From Rubrivivax benzoatilyticus JA2 = ATCC BAA-35 (GTDB taxonomy: Bacteria > Pseudomonadota > Gammaproteobacteria > Burkholderiales > Burkholderiaceae_C): 48,187 nt of DNA. The DNA lies in assembly GCF_000190375.1 (NCBI RefSeq), contig NZ_AEWG01000038.1, positions 1 to 48,187 of the forward strand, in the 5' to 3' direction. Position 1 is the first letter of the stretch. Each line of letters starts with the position of its first letter. A program made the position numbers and the translations under genes. The notes beneath the pieces are model-generated. The model worked only from the letters and a program-made list of their open reading frames with translations, was not told where the DNA came from and did not search any database. Positions 35,705-44,284 of the stretch are shown here, one piece after another.

Positions 35705-36465
35705 TCGAGGTGCGCGGGCTGCGCAAACGTTTCGTGCAGGGCCGCGGCAAGGCCGCGCGCAGCGTGCTGGCCGTCGACGGCGTCGAGTTCCGCGCCGACG
35801 ACGGCCGCATCACCGGCCTGCTGGGCCCCAACGGCGCCGGCAAGACGACGACGTTGCGCATCCTGTCCGGGCTGATCCCGGCCGACGACGGCGTGGCCGA
35901 GGTCGACGGCCTCGACGTCGCGACGCGCACGCGCGAGGCCCAGTCGCGGCTGGGTGTGCTCGGCGACTCGCGCGGCCTGTACCCGCGGCTGACGGCGCGC
36001 GAGAACATCACGTACTACGGCCGGCTGCACGGCCTGGACGCGGCGGCGGCCGACGCGCGTGCCGAGACGCTGGCCGCATTGCTGGAGATGACGCCGCTGC
36101 TGGAGCGCCGCACCGACGGCTTCAGCCAGGGCGAACGCATGAAGACCGCGCTGGCGCGTGCGCTGGTGCACGACCCGGCGAACATCGTGCTCGACGAACC
36201 GACCAACGGCCTGGACGTGCTGGCCACGCGCGCGCTGCGCGACACGCTGCGCCGGCTGCGCGACGAGACCGGCAAGTGCATCGTCTTCTCGACGCACGTG
36301 ATGCAGGAGGTCGAGCGCCTGTGCGACCGCGTCGTCGTCGTCGCGCACGGCCGCGTCGTCGCCGACGGCAGCGTCGCCGAGCTGCGCGAGCGCGCCGGCA
36401 CGCCCGATTTCGAGGAAGCCTTCGTGCGCCTGGCCTTCGGCGCCGAGGCGCAGGCGGCACGATGA
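35701..36465 (+). CDS. natA: NatA-type ABC transporter ATP-binding protein
   Basis: The 254-residue ATPase has Walker A GPNGAGKTT (residues 42-50), the signature FSQGERMKTALARAL, Walker B NIVLDEPTNGLD and the switch His in VFSTHVMQE, so it is complete. It most resembles NatA/CcmA-like exporters, which extrude sodium or small molecules with NatB. Substrate here is unknown. Its ATG overlaps the hydrolase stop and its stop overlaps natB, each by four bases. Confidence 0.9.
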   Translation: MIEVRGLRKRFVQGRGKAARSVLAVDGVEFRADDGRITGLLGPNGAGKTTTLRILSGLIPADDGVAEVDGLDVATRTREAQSRLGVLGDSRGLYPRLTARENITYYGRLHGLDAAAADARAETLAALLEMTPLLERRTDGFSQGERMKTALARALVHDPANIVLDEPTNGLDVLATRALRDTLRRLRDETGKCIVFSTHVMQEVERLCDRVVVVAHGRVVADGSVAELRERAGTPDFEEAFVRLAFGAEAQAAR

Positions 36466-37637
36466 GCGGCTTGCTGAAGTCCGCCTGGACCGTGTTCCGC
36501 AAGGAGCTGGTCGACGCGCTGCGTGACCGGCGCACGCTGCTCACCGTGCTGCTGAGCTCGGTGGCGATGGGGCCGCTGGTGCTGGTGCTGCTGTCGGCGC
36601 TGGTGTCGTCGATGGAGGAGCGAGCCGAGGCGCGCGAGCTGCTGGTGCACGACATCGCCGCAGCGCCGACGCTGCGCAACTACGTCGAGCGCCAGACCTG
36701 GACGCTGAAGGAGGCGCCCCCCGACTACGAGGCGCAGCTGCGGGCGCGCACGCTGGGCGATCCGGTGCTCGTCGTGCCGAAGGACTTCGAAGCGCGCCTG
36801 GCGCGCGGCGAGCCGGTCGAGCTGGAACTGGTGGCCGACAGCGCGAACACCCGTTCGGCCGTCGGCGGCCGGCGTGTCGAGCGCCTGATCGAAGGTTTCG
36901 TGCAGGAGCAGGCGTCGTTGCGGCTGGCGCTGCGTGGTGTCGCGCCGCAACTCGTGCAGGTGGCACGGGTCGAGAACCGCGACCTCGCCGACCCGGCCTC
37001 GCGCGCCGCGCAGCTGCTGGCGATGCTGCCGTTCTTCGTGCTGATGGCCGTGGTCTACGGCGCGCTGAACGCGGCGCTGGACACGACGGCCGGCGAACGC
37101 GAGCGCGGTTCGCTCGAGCCGCTGCTGTGCAATCCGGCGTCGCGCTGGGCGCTGGTGCTGGGCAAATGGGGCGCGGTGGCCGCGGTGGGCGTCGCGATCG
37201 CGGTGCTCAGCGCGGCGAGTTTCCTGCCCGGCCAATGGCTGCTGCGCAACGACGCGCTGGCGGCGCTGTTCCGCTACGGCGCCTACGAGGCCGGCGCCTT
37301 CGTCGCGCTGCTGCTGCCGCTGGCGGCGGCGGTGGCGGCGGTGCTGATGGCGGTGGCCATCCGCTGCCGCAGCTTCAAGGAGGCGCAGGCGAGCGCGACG
37401 GTCGTCGTGCTCGCCGTGTCGCTGGCGCCGCTGGTCTCGGTGTTCAACCAGGAAGGCGACGCGGCCTGGTTCACCTGGGTGCCGGCGCTGGGCCAGGTGA
37501 CGCTGATGAACCGCGTGCTGCGCGGCGAGACGCTGGACGCGGCGGCCCTGCTGCCGCCGGTGCTGGTCTGCGCTGCGCTCAGCGTGGTGGCGCTGGCCTA
37601 CGTGGCACGCACGCTGCGCAGCGCGGCGCTGAAATGA
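36462..37637 (+). CDS. natB: NatB-type ABC-2 transporter permease
   Basis: The 391-residue membrane protein has one N-terminal span (about 28-50), then a large external domain (about 50-185), then four or five spans between 185 and 380, the ABC-2/NatB layout. RKELVDALRDRRTL near the start and ERERGSLEPLLCNPASRW after the second span are hallmarks of the family. With NatA it forms a complete exporter. It is the last gene of the five-gene run; its stop touches the stop of the convergent DUF2892 gene. Cargo is not evident from sequence. Confidence 0.9.
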   Translation: MSGLLKSAWTVFRKELVDALRDRRTLLTVLLSSVAMGPLVLVLLSALVSSMEERAEARELLVHDIAAAPTLRNYVERQTWTLKEAPPDYEAQLRARTLGDPVLVVPKDFEARLARGEPVELELVADSANTRSAVGGRRVERLIEGFVQEQASLRLALRGVAPQLVQVARVENRDLADPASRAAQLLAMLPFFVLMAVVYGALNAALDTTAGERERGSLEPLLCNPASRWALVLGKWGAVAAVGVAIAVLSAASFLPGQWLLRNDALAALFRYGAYEAGAFVALLLPLAAAVAAVLMAVAIRCRSFKEAQASATVVVLAVSLAPLVSVFNQEGDAAWFTWVPALGQVTLMNRVLRGETLDAAALLPPVLVCAALSVVALAYVARTLRSAALK

Positions 37638-37829
37638 TCAGCGCTTGACCGGGCAGGTGCTGAAGCCGAACAGCGGGTACAGCGGGCAGAAGCCGACGGC
37701 GCCGGTAAGCAGCGGCACGACGCCGACCCAGCCCCAGACGCCGATGACACCGGCGAGCGTCATGCCGATCAGCGCGAGGCCGAGCACGATGCGGAGAATG
37801 CGGTCGATGCCGCCGACATTGGATTTCAT
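37638..37829 (-). CDS. DUF2892 (YgaP transmembrane-type) protein
   Basis: The 63-residue protein has two hydrophobic spans (about 10-30 and 32-50) and the family opening MKSNVGGIDRILRIVLG, followed by the typical GFCPLYPLFGFSTCP block with two cysteines. DUF2892 domains are often fused to or near rhodanese or sulfur-handling proteins. Function unknown. It follows the Crp/Fnr regulator on the same strand, with a palindrome between them that could be the regulator's site. Its stop abuts the natB stop. Confidence 0.92.
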   Translation of the reverse strand: MKSNVGGIDRILRIVLGLALIGMTLAGVIGVWGWVGVVPLLTGAVGFCPLYPLFGFSTCPVKR

Positions 37830-37901
37830 GGCTCACTCCTGACGGTTGAACGGCGGGAATGCCGTGCGTCGAAGTGTGCGCAGTGAGGGGGTGGCGCGTC
37901 G

Positions 37902-37915
37902 GTGACTGCGGTCAC
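37902..37915. promoter_or_regulatory. FNR/Crp-like palindrome upstream of the DUF2892 gene
   Basis: GTGAC-TGCG-GTCAC is a perfect inverted repeat with four bases between the arms, the FNR-type spacing. It overlaps the end of the Crp/Fnr gene and lies 73-86 bases before the DUF2892 start. The regulator encoded next to it has a FNR-like recognition helix. Binding is inferred, not shown. Confidence 0.5.
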
Positions 37916-38604
37916 ACGGGGCGGGGCGCTTCGCCGGCGGCCAGCGCACGCAGCGCGGCGCTGTCGAGCAGGTCGATGCGCTCGCGGCCGACGGCGATCC
38001 AGCCCTGGCGCTCGAAACGTTTGAGCAGCCGGCTGACGATCTCGCGCACCGTGCCCAGCTCGTCGGCCAGGCTCTGGTGCGTGGCGCGCAGCACCGTGCC
38101 GCGGCCCAGCAGCGCGGCGGCCAGGCGCTGGTCCAGGCGCTGGAAGGCCACCGCCTCGGCCAAGGCCATCAGATCGGCCAGGCGGTCGGCGAAGATGCCG
38201 AAGACGTACTGGCGGAACGGCGCGTGCGTGCACCAGCGTTCGAAGCCGGCCGGGTTCAGCAGCACGAGTTCGGTGTCTTCGGCGGCGATGCCGTGCGCGC
38301 TCATCGCCGCGTGGCCGAACAGGCAGGACGCCGAGACGACGCAGAGTTCGCCCGGCGTCACCCGGTACAGCTCCAGCGAACGCCCGCCCGGCGAGCCGCG
38401 GGCGACACGCACCGCGCCGCCGAGCACCATCGGGAAGCCGCCGCAGGGTGCGCCTTCGTCGAACAGCAGCATGCCCGCCGGCGCTGTCAGATGCATCGCA
38501 TCGCGTGCGAGCACGGCCTGCGCTTCGCCGGCCGGCAGCGCGGCGAGCATCGGGTACTGCGCCAGCAGGCGCTCGTGCAGCGAGGGATCGGCGGCAGGGG
38601 TCAC
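37912..38604 (-). CDS. Crp/Fnr family transcriptional regulator
   Basis: The 230-residue protein has an N-terminal cyclic-nucleotide-binding-type beta barrel (about 35-120, [18 protein letters not shown]) and a C-terminal winged helix. The recognition helix [16 protein letters not shown] carries the E-x-x-S-R pattern of FNR/DNR-like regulators. There is no N-terminal Fe-S cysteine cluster like that of Fnr; the Cys residues ([14 protein letters not shown]) are in the barrel. The GTG start at 38604 overlaps the YkgJ stop (GTGA), so the two are coupled. The effector is unknown. A target is likely the DUF2892 gene downstream (inference). Confidence 0.9.
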   Translation of the reverse strand: MTPAADPSLHERLLAQYPMLAALPAGEAQAVLARDAMHLTAPAGMLLFDEGAPCGGFPMVLGGAVRVARGSPGGRSLELYRVTPGELCVVSASCLFGHAAMSAHGIAAEDTELVLLNPAGFERWCTHAPFRQYVFGIFADRLADLMALAEAVAFQRLDQRLAAALLGRGTVLRATHQSLADELGTVREIVSRLLKRFERQGWIAVGRERIDLLDSAALRALAAGEAPRPV

Positions 38605-38879
38605 GTCGGGGAGGTCGCGGTTTCGAGGCGGTTGAGCCAGGCCAGCGCGTGCTCGCGCGAAGCGCCGCACATCTCGGCCGAGGGTTCGAGCCCGCCGCAG
38701 ACGGCCGGGCGTTCGGGGCGGCCGAAGAGACGGCAGTGATCGGCCTCGTCGAGCTGGATGCAGCGCACGCCGGCGGGTTTGCCTTCGGGCATGCCGGGGA
38801 TCGCGCTGCTGATCGACGGCGCGATGCAGCAGGCGGCGCAGCGTTCGCGGCAGGGCAGGGGCTCGGGCATGGTCCGCAT
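38601..38879 (-). CDS. YkgJ family cysteine-cluster protein
   Basis: The 92-residue protein has cysteines spaced as in YkgJ/UPF0153 zinc- or iron-chelating domains: CRERCAACC near the start, then VRCIQL, HCRLFG, VCGG and MCGAS. The cluster probably binds a metal; function is unknown. Starts at 38879 and 38870 (MPEP) are both possible and neither has a clear ribosome-binding site. It is coupled to the Crp/Fnr gene by a 4-base overlap, which suggests a metal- or redox-linked signal for the regulator (inference). Confidence 0.88.
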   Translation of the reverse strand: MRTMPEPLPCRERCAACCIAPSISSAIPGMPEGKPAGVRCIQLDEADHCRLFGRPERPAVCGGLEPSAEMCGASREHALAWLNRLETATSPT

Positions 38880-38933
38880 GCTATCGCGGTGATGCCGACA
38901 ATCGATCCCCGGCCGGGCGCCTCGTCTTCAGAA

Positions 38934-38948
38934 TGAGAGCCATTCTCA
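38934..38948. promoter_or_regulatory. Fur-box-like palindrome before the DUF2061 gene
   Basis: TGAGAGC-C-ATTCTCA fits the 7-1-7 Fur-box form (TGATAAT-G-ATTATCA), with the right half exact in its betaproteobacterial form ATTCTCA and the left half off at two positions. It lies 14 bases before the start codon of the DUF2061 gene, so bound repressor would block transcription. Iron control is inferred. Confidence 0.55.
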
Positions 38949-38961
38949 AATGGAGTCCGAC

Positions 38962-39156
38962 ATGGCCAAGTCCGCCGCTTTCGGTGTCCTGCACGTGGGC
39001 ATCTCGTTCACCATCGGCTACCTGCTCACCGGCAGCATCGCGATCGCCGGGGCGATCACCCTGATCGAGCCGGTGGCCAACACGATCGCGCACTACTTCT
39101 TCGATCGCTGGTGGGATCGTCGACACGAAGCCGCCCGGGTGAGCGTGCCCTCGTAA
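38962..39156 (+). CDS. DUF2061 small membrane protein
   Basis: The 64-residue protein has two hydrophobic spans (about 4-22 and 25-43) and the DUF2061 blocks [19 protein letters not shown] and [20 protein letters not shown]. Function unknown. I chose ATG 38962 because GGAG lies six bases before it; ATG 38950 is four residues longer but would overlap the Shine-Dalgarno. A Fur-box-like palindrome sits directly upstream. It ends 13 bases before mnmG. Confidence 0.88.
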   Translation: MAKSAAFGVLHVGISFTIGYLLTGSIAIAGAITLIEPVANTIAHYFFDRWWDRRHEAARVSVPS

Positions 39157-39169
39157 AATCCGCGGCCTC

Positions 39170-41122
39170 ATGCTGCATCCCCAAGCGTTCGACGTCATCG
39201 TCGTCGGCGGCGGTCACGCCGGAACGGAAGCCGCGCTCGCCGCCGCCCGCATGGGCTGCACGACGCTGCTGCTGACCCACAACATCGAGACGCTGGGGCA
39301 GATGAGCTGCAACCCGTCGATCGGTGGCATCGGCAAAGGCCATCTCGTCAAGGAGGTCGACGCGCTCGGCGGCGCGATGGCCGAAGCCACCGACGAGTCG
39401 GGCATCCAGTTCCGCATCCTCAACGGCAGCAAGGGCCCGGCGGTGCGCGCTACGCGCGCCCAGGCCGACCGCGTGCTCTACAAGGCCGCGATCCGCCGCC
39501 GGCTGGAGAACCAGCCCAACCTGTGGCTGTTCCAGCAGGCCTGCGACGACCTGATCGTCGAAGGCGACCGCGTCACCGGCGTCATCACCCAGATCGGCCT
39601 GCGCTTCAACGCGCGTGCCGTCGTGCTGACCGCCGGCACCTTCCTCGACGGGCGGGTGCACGTCGGGCTGGAGAACTACCGCGCCGGCCGCGCCGGCGAC
39701 CCGGCGGCGACGACGCTGTCGGCCCGGCTGAAGGAGCTGAAGCTGCCGCAGGGCCGGCTGAAGACCGGCACGCCGCCGCGCATCGACGGCCGCTCGATCG
39801 ACTTCTCGCGCCTCGAAGAGCAGCCCGGCGACCTGGACCCGGTGCCGGTGTTCGGTTTCCTCGGCACGCCCGAGATGCACCCGCGCCAGCTGCCGTGCTG
39901 GATCACGCACACCAACGAGCGCACCCACGAGATCATCCGCAGCGGCTTTGACCGCAGCCCGATGTTCACCGGCATCATCGAAGGCGTCGGCCCGCGTTAC
40001 TGCCCGAGCATCGAAGACAAGATCAACCGCTTCGCCGACAAGAGCTCGCACCAGATCTTCCTCGAGCCCGAGGGGCTGACGACGCACGAGTTCTATCCGA
40101 ACGGCGTCTCGACCTCGCTGCCGTTCGACGTCCAGCTCGGCGCGATCCGCACGATGCCCGGGCTGGAGAACGCGCACATCCTGCGCCCGGGCTACGCGAT
40201 CGAATACGACTACTTCGACCCGCGCGAGCTCAAGCCCAGCTTCGAGACCCAGGCGATCGGCGGCCTGTTCTTCGCTGGCCAGATCAACGGCACGACCGGC
40301 TACGAGGAGGCGGCGGCGCAAGGCCTGTTCGCCGGCGCCAACGCCGCGCTGCAGGCGCAGGGCCGCGAGCCCTGGACGCCGCGGCGGGACCAGGCCTACC
40401 TCGGCGTGCTCGTCGACGACCTCGTCACCAAGGGCATCACCGAGCCCTACCGCATGTTCACCAGCCGCGCCGAGTACCGGCTGCAGCTGCGCGAAGACAA
40501 CGCCGACCTGCGGCTGACGGCGATCGGCCGCGAGCTGGGCCTCGTCGGCGACGCGCGCTGGGACGCCTTCTGCCGCAAGCGTGAGCGCCTCGAGCGTGAG
40601 CAGCAGCGCCTGAAGAGCACCTGGGTGCGGCCGGCGACGCTGGCCGCCGCCGACGCCGAACGTTTCATCGGCAAGGCGCTGGAGCACGAGTACAACCTCG
40701 CCGACCTGCTGCGCCGGCCCGGCGTCGACTTCGACGCGGTGTGGGCGGCGGCCGCCGCGGCCGGCGTCCCCGACGTTGTTTCACGTGGAACATTGCAGGC
40801 CGAATACGGCGCACGCGAAGCCGACGCGGTGATCGAGCAGGCCGAGATCGCGATCAAGTACGCCGGCTACATCGACAAGCAGGTCGACGAGGTGCAGCGC
40901 GCCGCGCACTACGAGCAGATGAAGCTGCCCGAGGAGCTGGACTACGCCCAGGTCACCGCGCTGTCCTTCGAGGTGCGGCAGAAGCTGACGCGGCATCGGC
41001 CCGAGACGCTGGGCCAGGCCTCGCGCATCTCCGGCGTGACGCCGGCGGCGATCTCGCTGCTGCTGGTGCACCTGAAGAAAGGCCGCTTCAAGGGCTTCAC
41101 CGCCGACGAGGCCTCGGCATGA
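39170..41122 (+). CDS. mnmG: tRNA uridine-5-carboxymethylaminomethyl modification enzyme MnmG (GidA)
   Basis: MnmG with MnmE installs the cmnm5 group at U34 of certain tRNAs, using FAD, NADH and methylene-tetrahydrofolate. The 650-residue product has the FAD-binding [19 protein letters not shown] near residue 12, [20 protein letters not shown], the catalytic-type Cys in [12 protein letters not shown] and the late [18 protein letters not shown]. The ATG at 39170 starts the family N-terminus. Its stop overlaps rsmG by four bases (ATGA). A parS site lies inside the gene at 40777-40792. Normal length and complete. Confidence 0.97.
   Translation: MLHPQAFDVIVVGGGHAGTEAALAAARMGCTTLLLTHNIETLGQMSCNPSIGGIGKGHLVKEVDALGGAMAEATDESGIQFRILNGSKGPAVRATRAQADRVLYKAAIRRRLENQPNLWLFQQACDDLIVEGDRVTGVITQIGLRFNARAVVLTAGTFLDGRVHVGLENYRAGRAGDPAATTLSARLKELKLPQGRLKTGTPPRIDGRSIDFSRLEEQPGDLDPVPVFGFLGTPEMHPRQLPCWITHTNERTHEIIRSGFDRSPMFTGIIEGVGPRYCPSIEDKINRFADKSSHQIFLEPEGLTTHEFYPNGVSTSLPFDVQLGAIRTMPGLENAHILRPGYAIEYDYFDPRELKPSFETQAIGGLFFAGQINGTTGYEEAAAQGLFAGANAALQAQGREPWTPRRDQAYLGVLVDDLVTKGITEPYRMFTSRAEYRLQLREDNADLRLTAIGRELGLVGDARWDAFCRKRERLEREQQRLKSTWVRPATLAAADAERFIGKALEHEYNLADLLRRPGVDFDAVWAAAAAAGVPDVVSRGTLQAEYGAREADAVIEQAEIAIKYAGYIDKQVDEVQRAAHYEQMKLPEELDYAQVTALSFEVRQKLTRHRPETLGQASRISGVTPAAISLLLVHLKKGRFKGFTADEASA
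40777..40792. promoter_or_regulatory. parS site 1 (within mnmG)
   Basis: TGTTTCACGTGGAACA matches the ParB-binding parS palindrome (TGTTNCACGTGNAACA) and differs from a perfect palindrome at one position. It lies in the mnmG coding region and reads there as VVSRGT, so codon constraint may explain the odd base. It is the first of three sites within 2.4 kb. Confidence 0.9.
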
Positions 41123-41742
41123 CCGCCACGACGCCGGCCGCGGTCTGTGCGGCGCTGGGGCTGGAGGTCACGCCGGGCCAGGTCGAGGCCCTGGAGCGTT
41201 ACCTGGCGCTGCTGCAGCGCTGGAACGCCACCTACAACCTGACGGCGGTGCGTGACCCGGCGCAGATGCTGACCCAGCATCTGGCCGACTGCCTGGCCGT
41301 CGTGAAGCCGCTGGCCGCGCGCCTGCCGGCCGGGCGCGTGCTCGACGTCGGCAGCGGCGGCGGCCTGCCGGGTGTCGTGCTGGCGATCATGGGCTGGGAC
41401 GTGACCTGCGTCGACACGGTCGGCAAGAAGGCGGCGTTCATCCGCCAGGCGGCGGCCGAGCTGCGGCTGCCGCGGCTGCAGGCGCAGCACGCGCGCGTCG
41501 AGCAGCTGAAGGCCGCACCGTTCGACGTTGTCACGTCACGCGCTTTCTCGTCGCTGGCCGACTTTGTCACGCTGACCTCGGCGCTGCTGAAGCCCGACGC
41601 GTGCTGGATGGCGATGAAGGGCAGGGTGCCCGACGACGAGATCGCCGCGCTGCCGACCGGCGTCGAGGTGTTCCACGTGGAACACCTGTCGGTGCCGGGC
41701 CTGGACGCGCAGCGCTGCCTGGTCTGGATGCGCAAAACCTGA
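41119..41742 (+). CDS. rsmG: 16S rRNA (guanine527-N7)-methyltransferase RsmG (GidB)
   Basis: RsmG methylates G527 of 16S rRNA with SAM; its loss gives low-level streptomycin resistance in many bacteria. The 207-residue product has the family block [13 protein letters not shown] near residue 34, the SAM loop [16 protein letters not shown], and the late [13 protein letters not shown]. The start overlaps the mnmG stop (ATGA), as is usual for this pair. A perfect parS palindrome lies in its 3' part. Confidence 0.96.
   Translation: MTATTPAAVCAALGLEVTPGQVEALERYLALLQRWNATYNLTAVRDPAQMLTQHLADCLAVVKPLAARLPAGRVLDVGSGGGLPGVVLAIMGWDVTCVDTVGKKAAFIRQAAAELRLPRLQAQHARVEQLKAAPFDVVTSRAFSSLADFVTLTSALLKPDACWMAMKGRVPDDEIAALPTGVEVFHVEHLSVPGLDAQRCLVWMRKT
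41669..41684. promoter_or_regulatory. parS site 2 (within rsmG)
   Basis: TGTTCCACGTGGAACA, a perfect 16-bp palindrome and a full match to the parS consensus, inside the 3' end of rsmG where it encodes VFHVEH. It is about 890 bases downstream of site 1 and 1.5 kb upstream of site 3. Confidence 0.95.
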
Positions 41743-41804
41743 GGCCACGCCAGGGCGGGCTGCACAAACTGGGGTACGCTCCCCGGCTTCCTGGAGGGTT
41801 CACG

Positions 41805-42416
41805 ATGCTCGGCATCGCCGACTACGGCGCGTTCTGCGCGGCCGTTCTGCTGTTTCTCGCGTTGCCCGGGCCGGGCAACCTGGCTTTGCTGACCTCGACC
41901 GCCAAGGGCGGGCTGCGTGCCGGGCTGGCGGCGACCTTGGGTGTCATCGTCGGTGATCAGGTGCTGCTCTGGCTGGCCGTGGCTGGTGTCGCGGCGCTGC
42001 TGGCCGCCTATCCGACGGTGTTCGCCGCGGTGCAGTACGCGGGCGCTGCCTACCTCGGCTGGCTGGGCCTGAAGCTGCTGGTGTCGCGCGGCGGCGTGGC
42101 GGCGGCGGTGCCGATCACCCCGGGGCGCTACGCCCGCCAGGCCTTCTTCATCACCCTGCTCAACCCGAAGGCCATCGTCTTCTACATGGCCTTCTTCCCG
42201 CTGTTCATCGATCCGGCCGCCCACCGCGGTGCCATCACCTTCGCGGCGATGGCGGTGACGATCGCGGCGCTGACCTTCGCCTACGGCCTGATCGTCTGCC
42301 TGCTGGCGCGCGCCATGGGCGACGAGATCGGGCGTCGCCGCCGCGTGGCGAAGGCGCTGGAGCGCCTGGCCGGTGTGTTCCTGATCGGCTTCGGCCTGAA
42401 GCTGGTGGCATCGTGA
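41805..42416 (+). CDS. LysE/RhtB family amino-acid exporter
   Basis: LysE-type proteins export amino acids or related metabolites. The 203-residue product has about five to six hydrophobic spans and the family opening FLALPGPGNLALLTSTAKGG. The core TPGRYARQAFFITLLNPKAIVFYMAFFPLFID is characteristic (shown here only in parts: FITLLNPKAIVFYMAFFP). ATG 41805 follows a GGAGGG-type ribosome-binding site. It is coupled to parA by a GTGA overlap, which ties its translation to the segregation operon. The substrate is unknown. Confidence 0.9.
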   Translation: MLGIADYGAFCAAVLLFLALPGPGNLALLTSTAKGGLRAGLAATLGVIVGDQVLLWLAVAGVAALLAAYPTVFAAVQYAGAAYLGWLGLKLLVSRGGVAAAVPITPGRYARQAFFITLLNPKAIVFYMAFFPLFIDPAAHRGAITFAAMAVTIAALTFAYGLIVCLLARAMGDEIGRRRRVAKALERLAGVFLIGFGLKLVAS

Positions 42417-43171
42417 AGATCTTCTGCATCGCCAATCAGAAGGGTGGGGTCGGCAAGACGACGACCACCGTGAACCTTGCCGCCGGCCTGGCCCTGGTCG
42501 GCCAACGTGTGCTCGTCGTCGATCTCGACCCTCAGGGCAACGCGACGATGGGCTCGGGCGTCGACAAGCGCGCCCTGCCGCTGTCGGTCTACGACGTGCT
42601 GCTGGAGAGCGCGACGGTGGCCGAGGCGCGCCAGCGCAGCAGTGCCGGCTACGACGTGCTCGGCGCGAATCGTGAACTGGCCGGCGCCGAGGTCGAACTC
42701 GTCGAGCTCGAACGCCGCGAGCGCCGCCTGAAGCAGGCGCTGGCCGCGGCCGAAGCCGACTACGACTTCGTGTTGATGGACTGCCCGCCGTCGCTGAGCC
42801 TGCTGACGCTGAACGGCTTGTGCGCCGCGCACGGCGTCGTCGTGCCGATGCAGTGCGAGTACTTCGCGCTCGAAGGACTGTCGGACCTGGTCAACACGAT
42901 CAAGCAGGTGCACGCCAACCTGAACCCCGAGTTGAAGCTGATCGGCCTGCTGCGGGTGATGTACGACCCGCGCATCACGCTGCAGCAGCAAGTGGCCGAG
43001 CAGCTGAAGGCGCACTTCGGCGACAAGGTGTTCAACACGGTGATCCCGCGCAACGTGCGCCTGGCCGAGGCACCGAGCTATGGCCAGCCGGGCGTCACCT
43101 TCGACCCGTCGAGCAAGGGCGCGATGGCCTTCGTCGAGTTCGCACGCGAGATGGTGGCGCGGCTGGGCTGA
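42413..43171 (+). CDS. parA: Chromosome-partitioning ATPase ParA
   Basis: ParA is a Walker-type ATPase that moves ParB-parS complexes to separate origins. The 252-residue product has the deviant Walker A KGGVGKTTTT (residues 10-19), the Walker A' region VVDLDPQGNATMG, and DFVLMDCPPSLSLLTLN. It lacks the N-terminal HTH of plasmid ParA types, as expected for a chromosomal ParA. GTG 42413 overlaps the LysE stop. parB is not adjacent but 1.7 kb downstream, separated by argC on the other strand and a hydrolase gene. Confidence 0.96.
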   Translation: MKIFCIANQKGGVGKTTTTVNLAAGLALVGQRVLVVDLDPQGNATMGSGVDKRALPLSVYDVLLESATVAEARQRSSAGYDVLGANRELAGAEVELVELERRERRLKQALAAAEADYDFVLMDCPPSLSLLTLNGLCAAHGVVVPMQCEYFALEGLSDLVNTIKQVHANLNPELKLIGLLRVMYDPRITLQQQVAEQLKAHFGDKVFNTVIPRNVRLAEAPSYGQPGVTFDPSSKGAMAFVEFAREMVARLG

Positions 43172-43198
43172 GCGGCCCCGGCGCGCGCCGGAGCTTCA

Positions 43199-43214
43199 TG
43201 TTCCACGTGGAACA
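43199..43214. promoter_or_regulatory. parS site 3 (after parA)
   Basis: TGTTCCACGTGGAACA, a perfect palindrome identical to site 2, in the gap after the parA stop and before the argC/parA bidirectional terminator. This one is non-coding, so its match is not explained by codon use. Confidence 0.95.
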
Positions 43215-43245
43215 CGGGCCGCCCGGCGGCCTGCGGCAACAAACG

Positions 43246-43273
43246 AAAACGGCGCCCCGCGGGGCGCCGTTTT
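43246..43273. terminator. Bidirectional terminator between parA and argC
   Basis: AAAACGGCGCCCC (43246-43258), GC, GGGGCGCCGTTTT (43261-43273) is an uninterrupted palindrome. The 9-bp GC-rich stem is followed by four U on both strands. It separates convergent parA (+) and argC (-). Confidence 0.92.
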
Positions 43274-43291
43274 GCTGCCGTGGCGATCGCC

Positions 43292-44230
43292 TCAGAGCCC
43301 CAGGCCTTCGTCCAGCCCGAGGTGCAGGTTCATCGTCTGCACCGCGGCGCCGCTGGCGCCCTTGCCGAGGTTGTCCAGGCGTGCGACGAGCAGCACCTGC
43401 GTGTCGCTGGCGAAGACGAAGACGTCGATGCGGTTCGTGTCGTTGGCTGCCTGCACGTCGAGGAACCCGTGTTCCAGCGTCGCCGCGTCGCGCAGCGGCA
43501 TCACGCGGATGAAACGTTCGCCGGCGTAGTGCGCCGTGTAGGCGGCGTGGATCGCCTCGGGCGTCACGCCGGGCAGCTGTGCCAGGTGCAGCGGCACCGA
43601 CACCGCCAGGCCCTTGTAGAACGGCCCGACCACCGGCACGAACAGCGGCGCCGCGGCCAGCCCGGTGTGCGCCGCCATCTCGGGCAGGTGCTTGTGCGCC
43701 AGGCCCAGCGCGTAGGGCCGCGGCGCGTCCAGTTCCGGATTGCCGCCGGCCTGGTACTGCTCGATCATCTTCTTGCCGCCACCCGAGTAGCCGGTGATCG
43801 ACGTGGCGCTGACCGGCAGCGTGGCCGGCACCAGCCCGGCGTCGACCAGCGGGCGCAGCAGCGCGACGAAAGCCGTCGCGTGGCAGCCCGGGTTGCTGAT
43901 GCGCTTGGCGGCGCGCAGCGCGTCGCGCTGGCCCGGCGCCAGTTCGGGGAAGCCGTAGGCCCAGCCCGGCGCCGTGCGGTGCGCGGTGCTGGCGTCGATC
44001 AGGCAGGTCTTCGGGTTCGTCACCAGCGCCGCGGCCTCGCGCGCTGCGGCGTCGGGCAGGCAGAGGAAGGCGACGTCCGCAGCGTTGAGCAGGCGCGCAC
44101 GTTCGCTGGCGTCCTTGCGCAGGTCGGGCGCGATCTTCAGCAGCTCGATGTCCGAGCGGCCGGCCAGGTACTCGTGGATCCGCAGGCCCGTCGTGCCTTC
44201 CTGTCCGTCGACGTAGACCGTGTAGTTCAT
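43292..44230 (-). CDS. argC: N-acetyl-gamma-glutamyl-phosphate reductase (type 2)
   Basis: ArgC makes N-acetylglutamate-5-semialdehyde in arginine biosynthesis, using NADPH. The 312-residue product begins [20 protein letters not shown] (the nucleotide-binding N-terminus). The catalytic Cys116 lies in [11 protein letters not shown], and [12 protein letters not shown] is typical. The short length and this sequence pattern fit the type 2 form. The start ATG 44230 is set by the family N-terminus. It lies on the opposite strand inside the parA-parB interval; other arginine genes are not in the window. It diverges from the hydrolase gene, 54 bases away. Confidence 0.95.
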   Translation of the reverse strand: MNYTVYVDGQEGTTGLRIHEYLAGRSDIELLKIAPDLRKDASERARLLNAADVAFLCLPDAAAREAAALVTNPKTCLIDASTAHRTAPGWAYGFPELAPGQRDALRAAKRISNPGCHATAFVALLRPLVDAGLVPATLPVSATSITGYSGGGKKMIEQYQAGGNPELDAPRPYALGLAHKHLPEMAAHTGLAAAPLFVPVVGPFYKGLAVSVPLHLAQLPGVTPEAIHAAYTAHYAGERFIRVMPLRDAATLEHGFLDVQAANDTNRIDVFVFASDTQVLLVARLDNLGKGASGAAVQTMNLHLGLDEGLGL

Positions 44231-44284
44231 CGCTGCCTCTCGCGCACAATTCGTGGGGTGAACAGTCGAGGATAAGGCAAGGTG

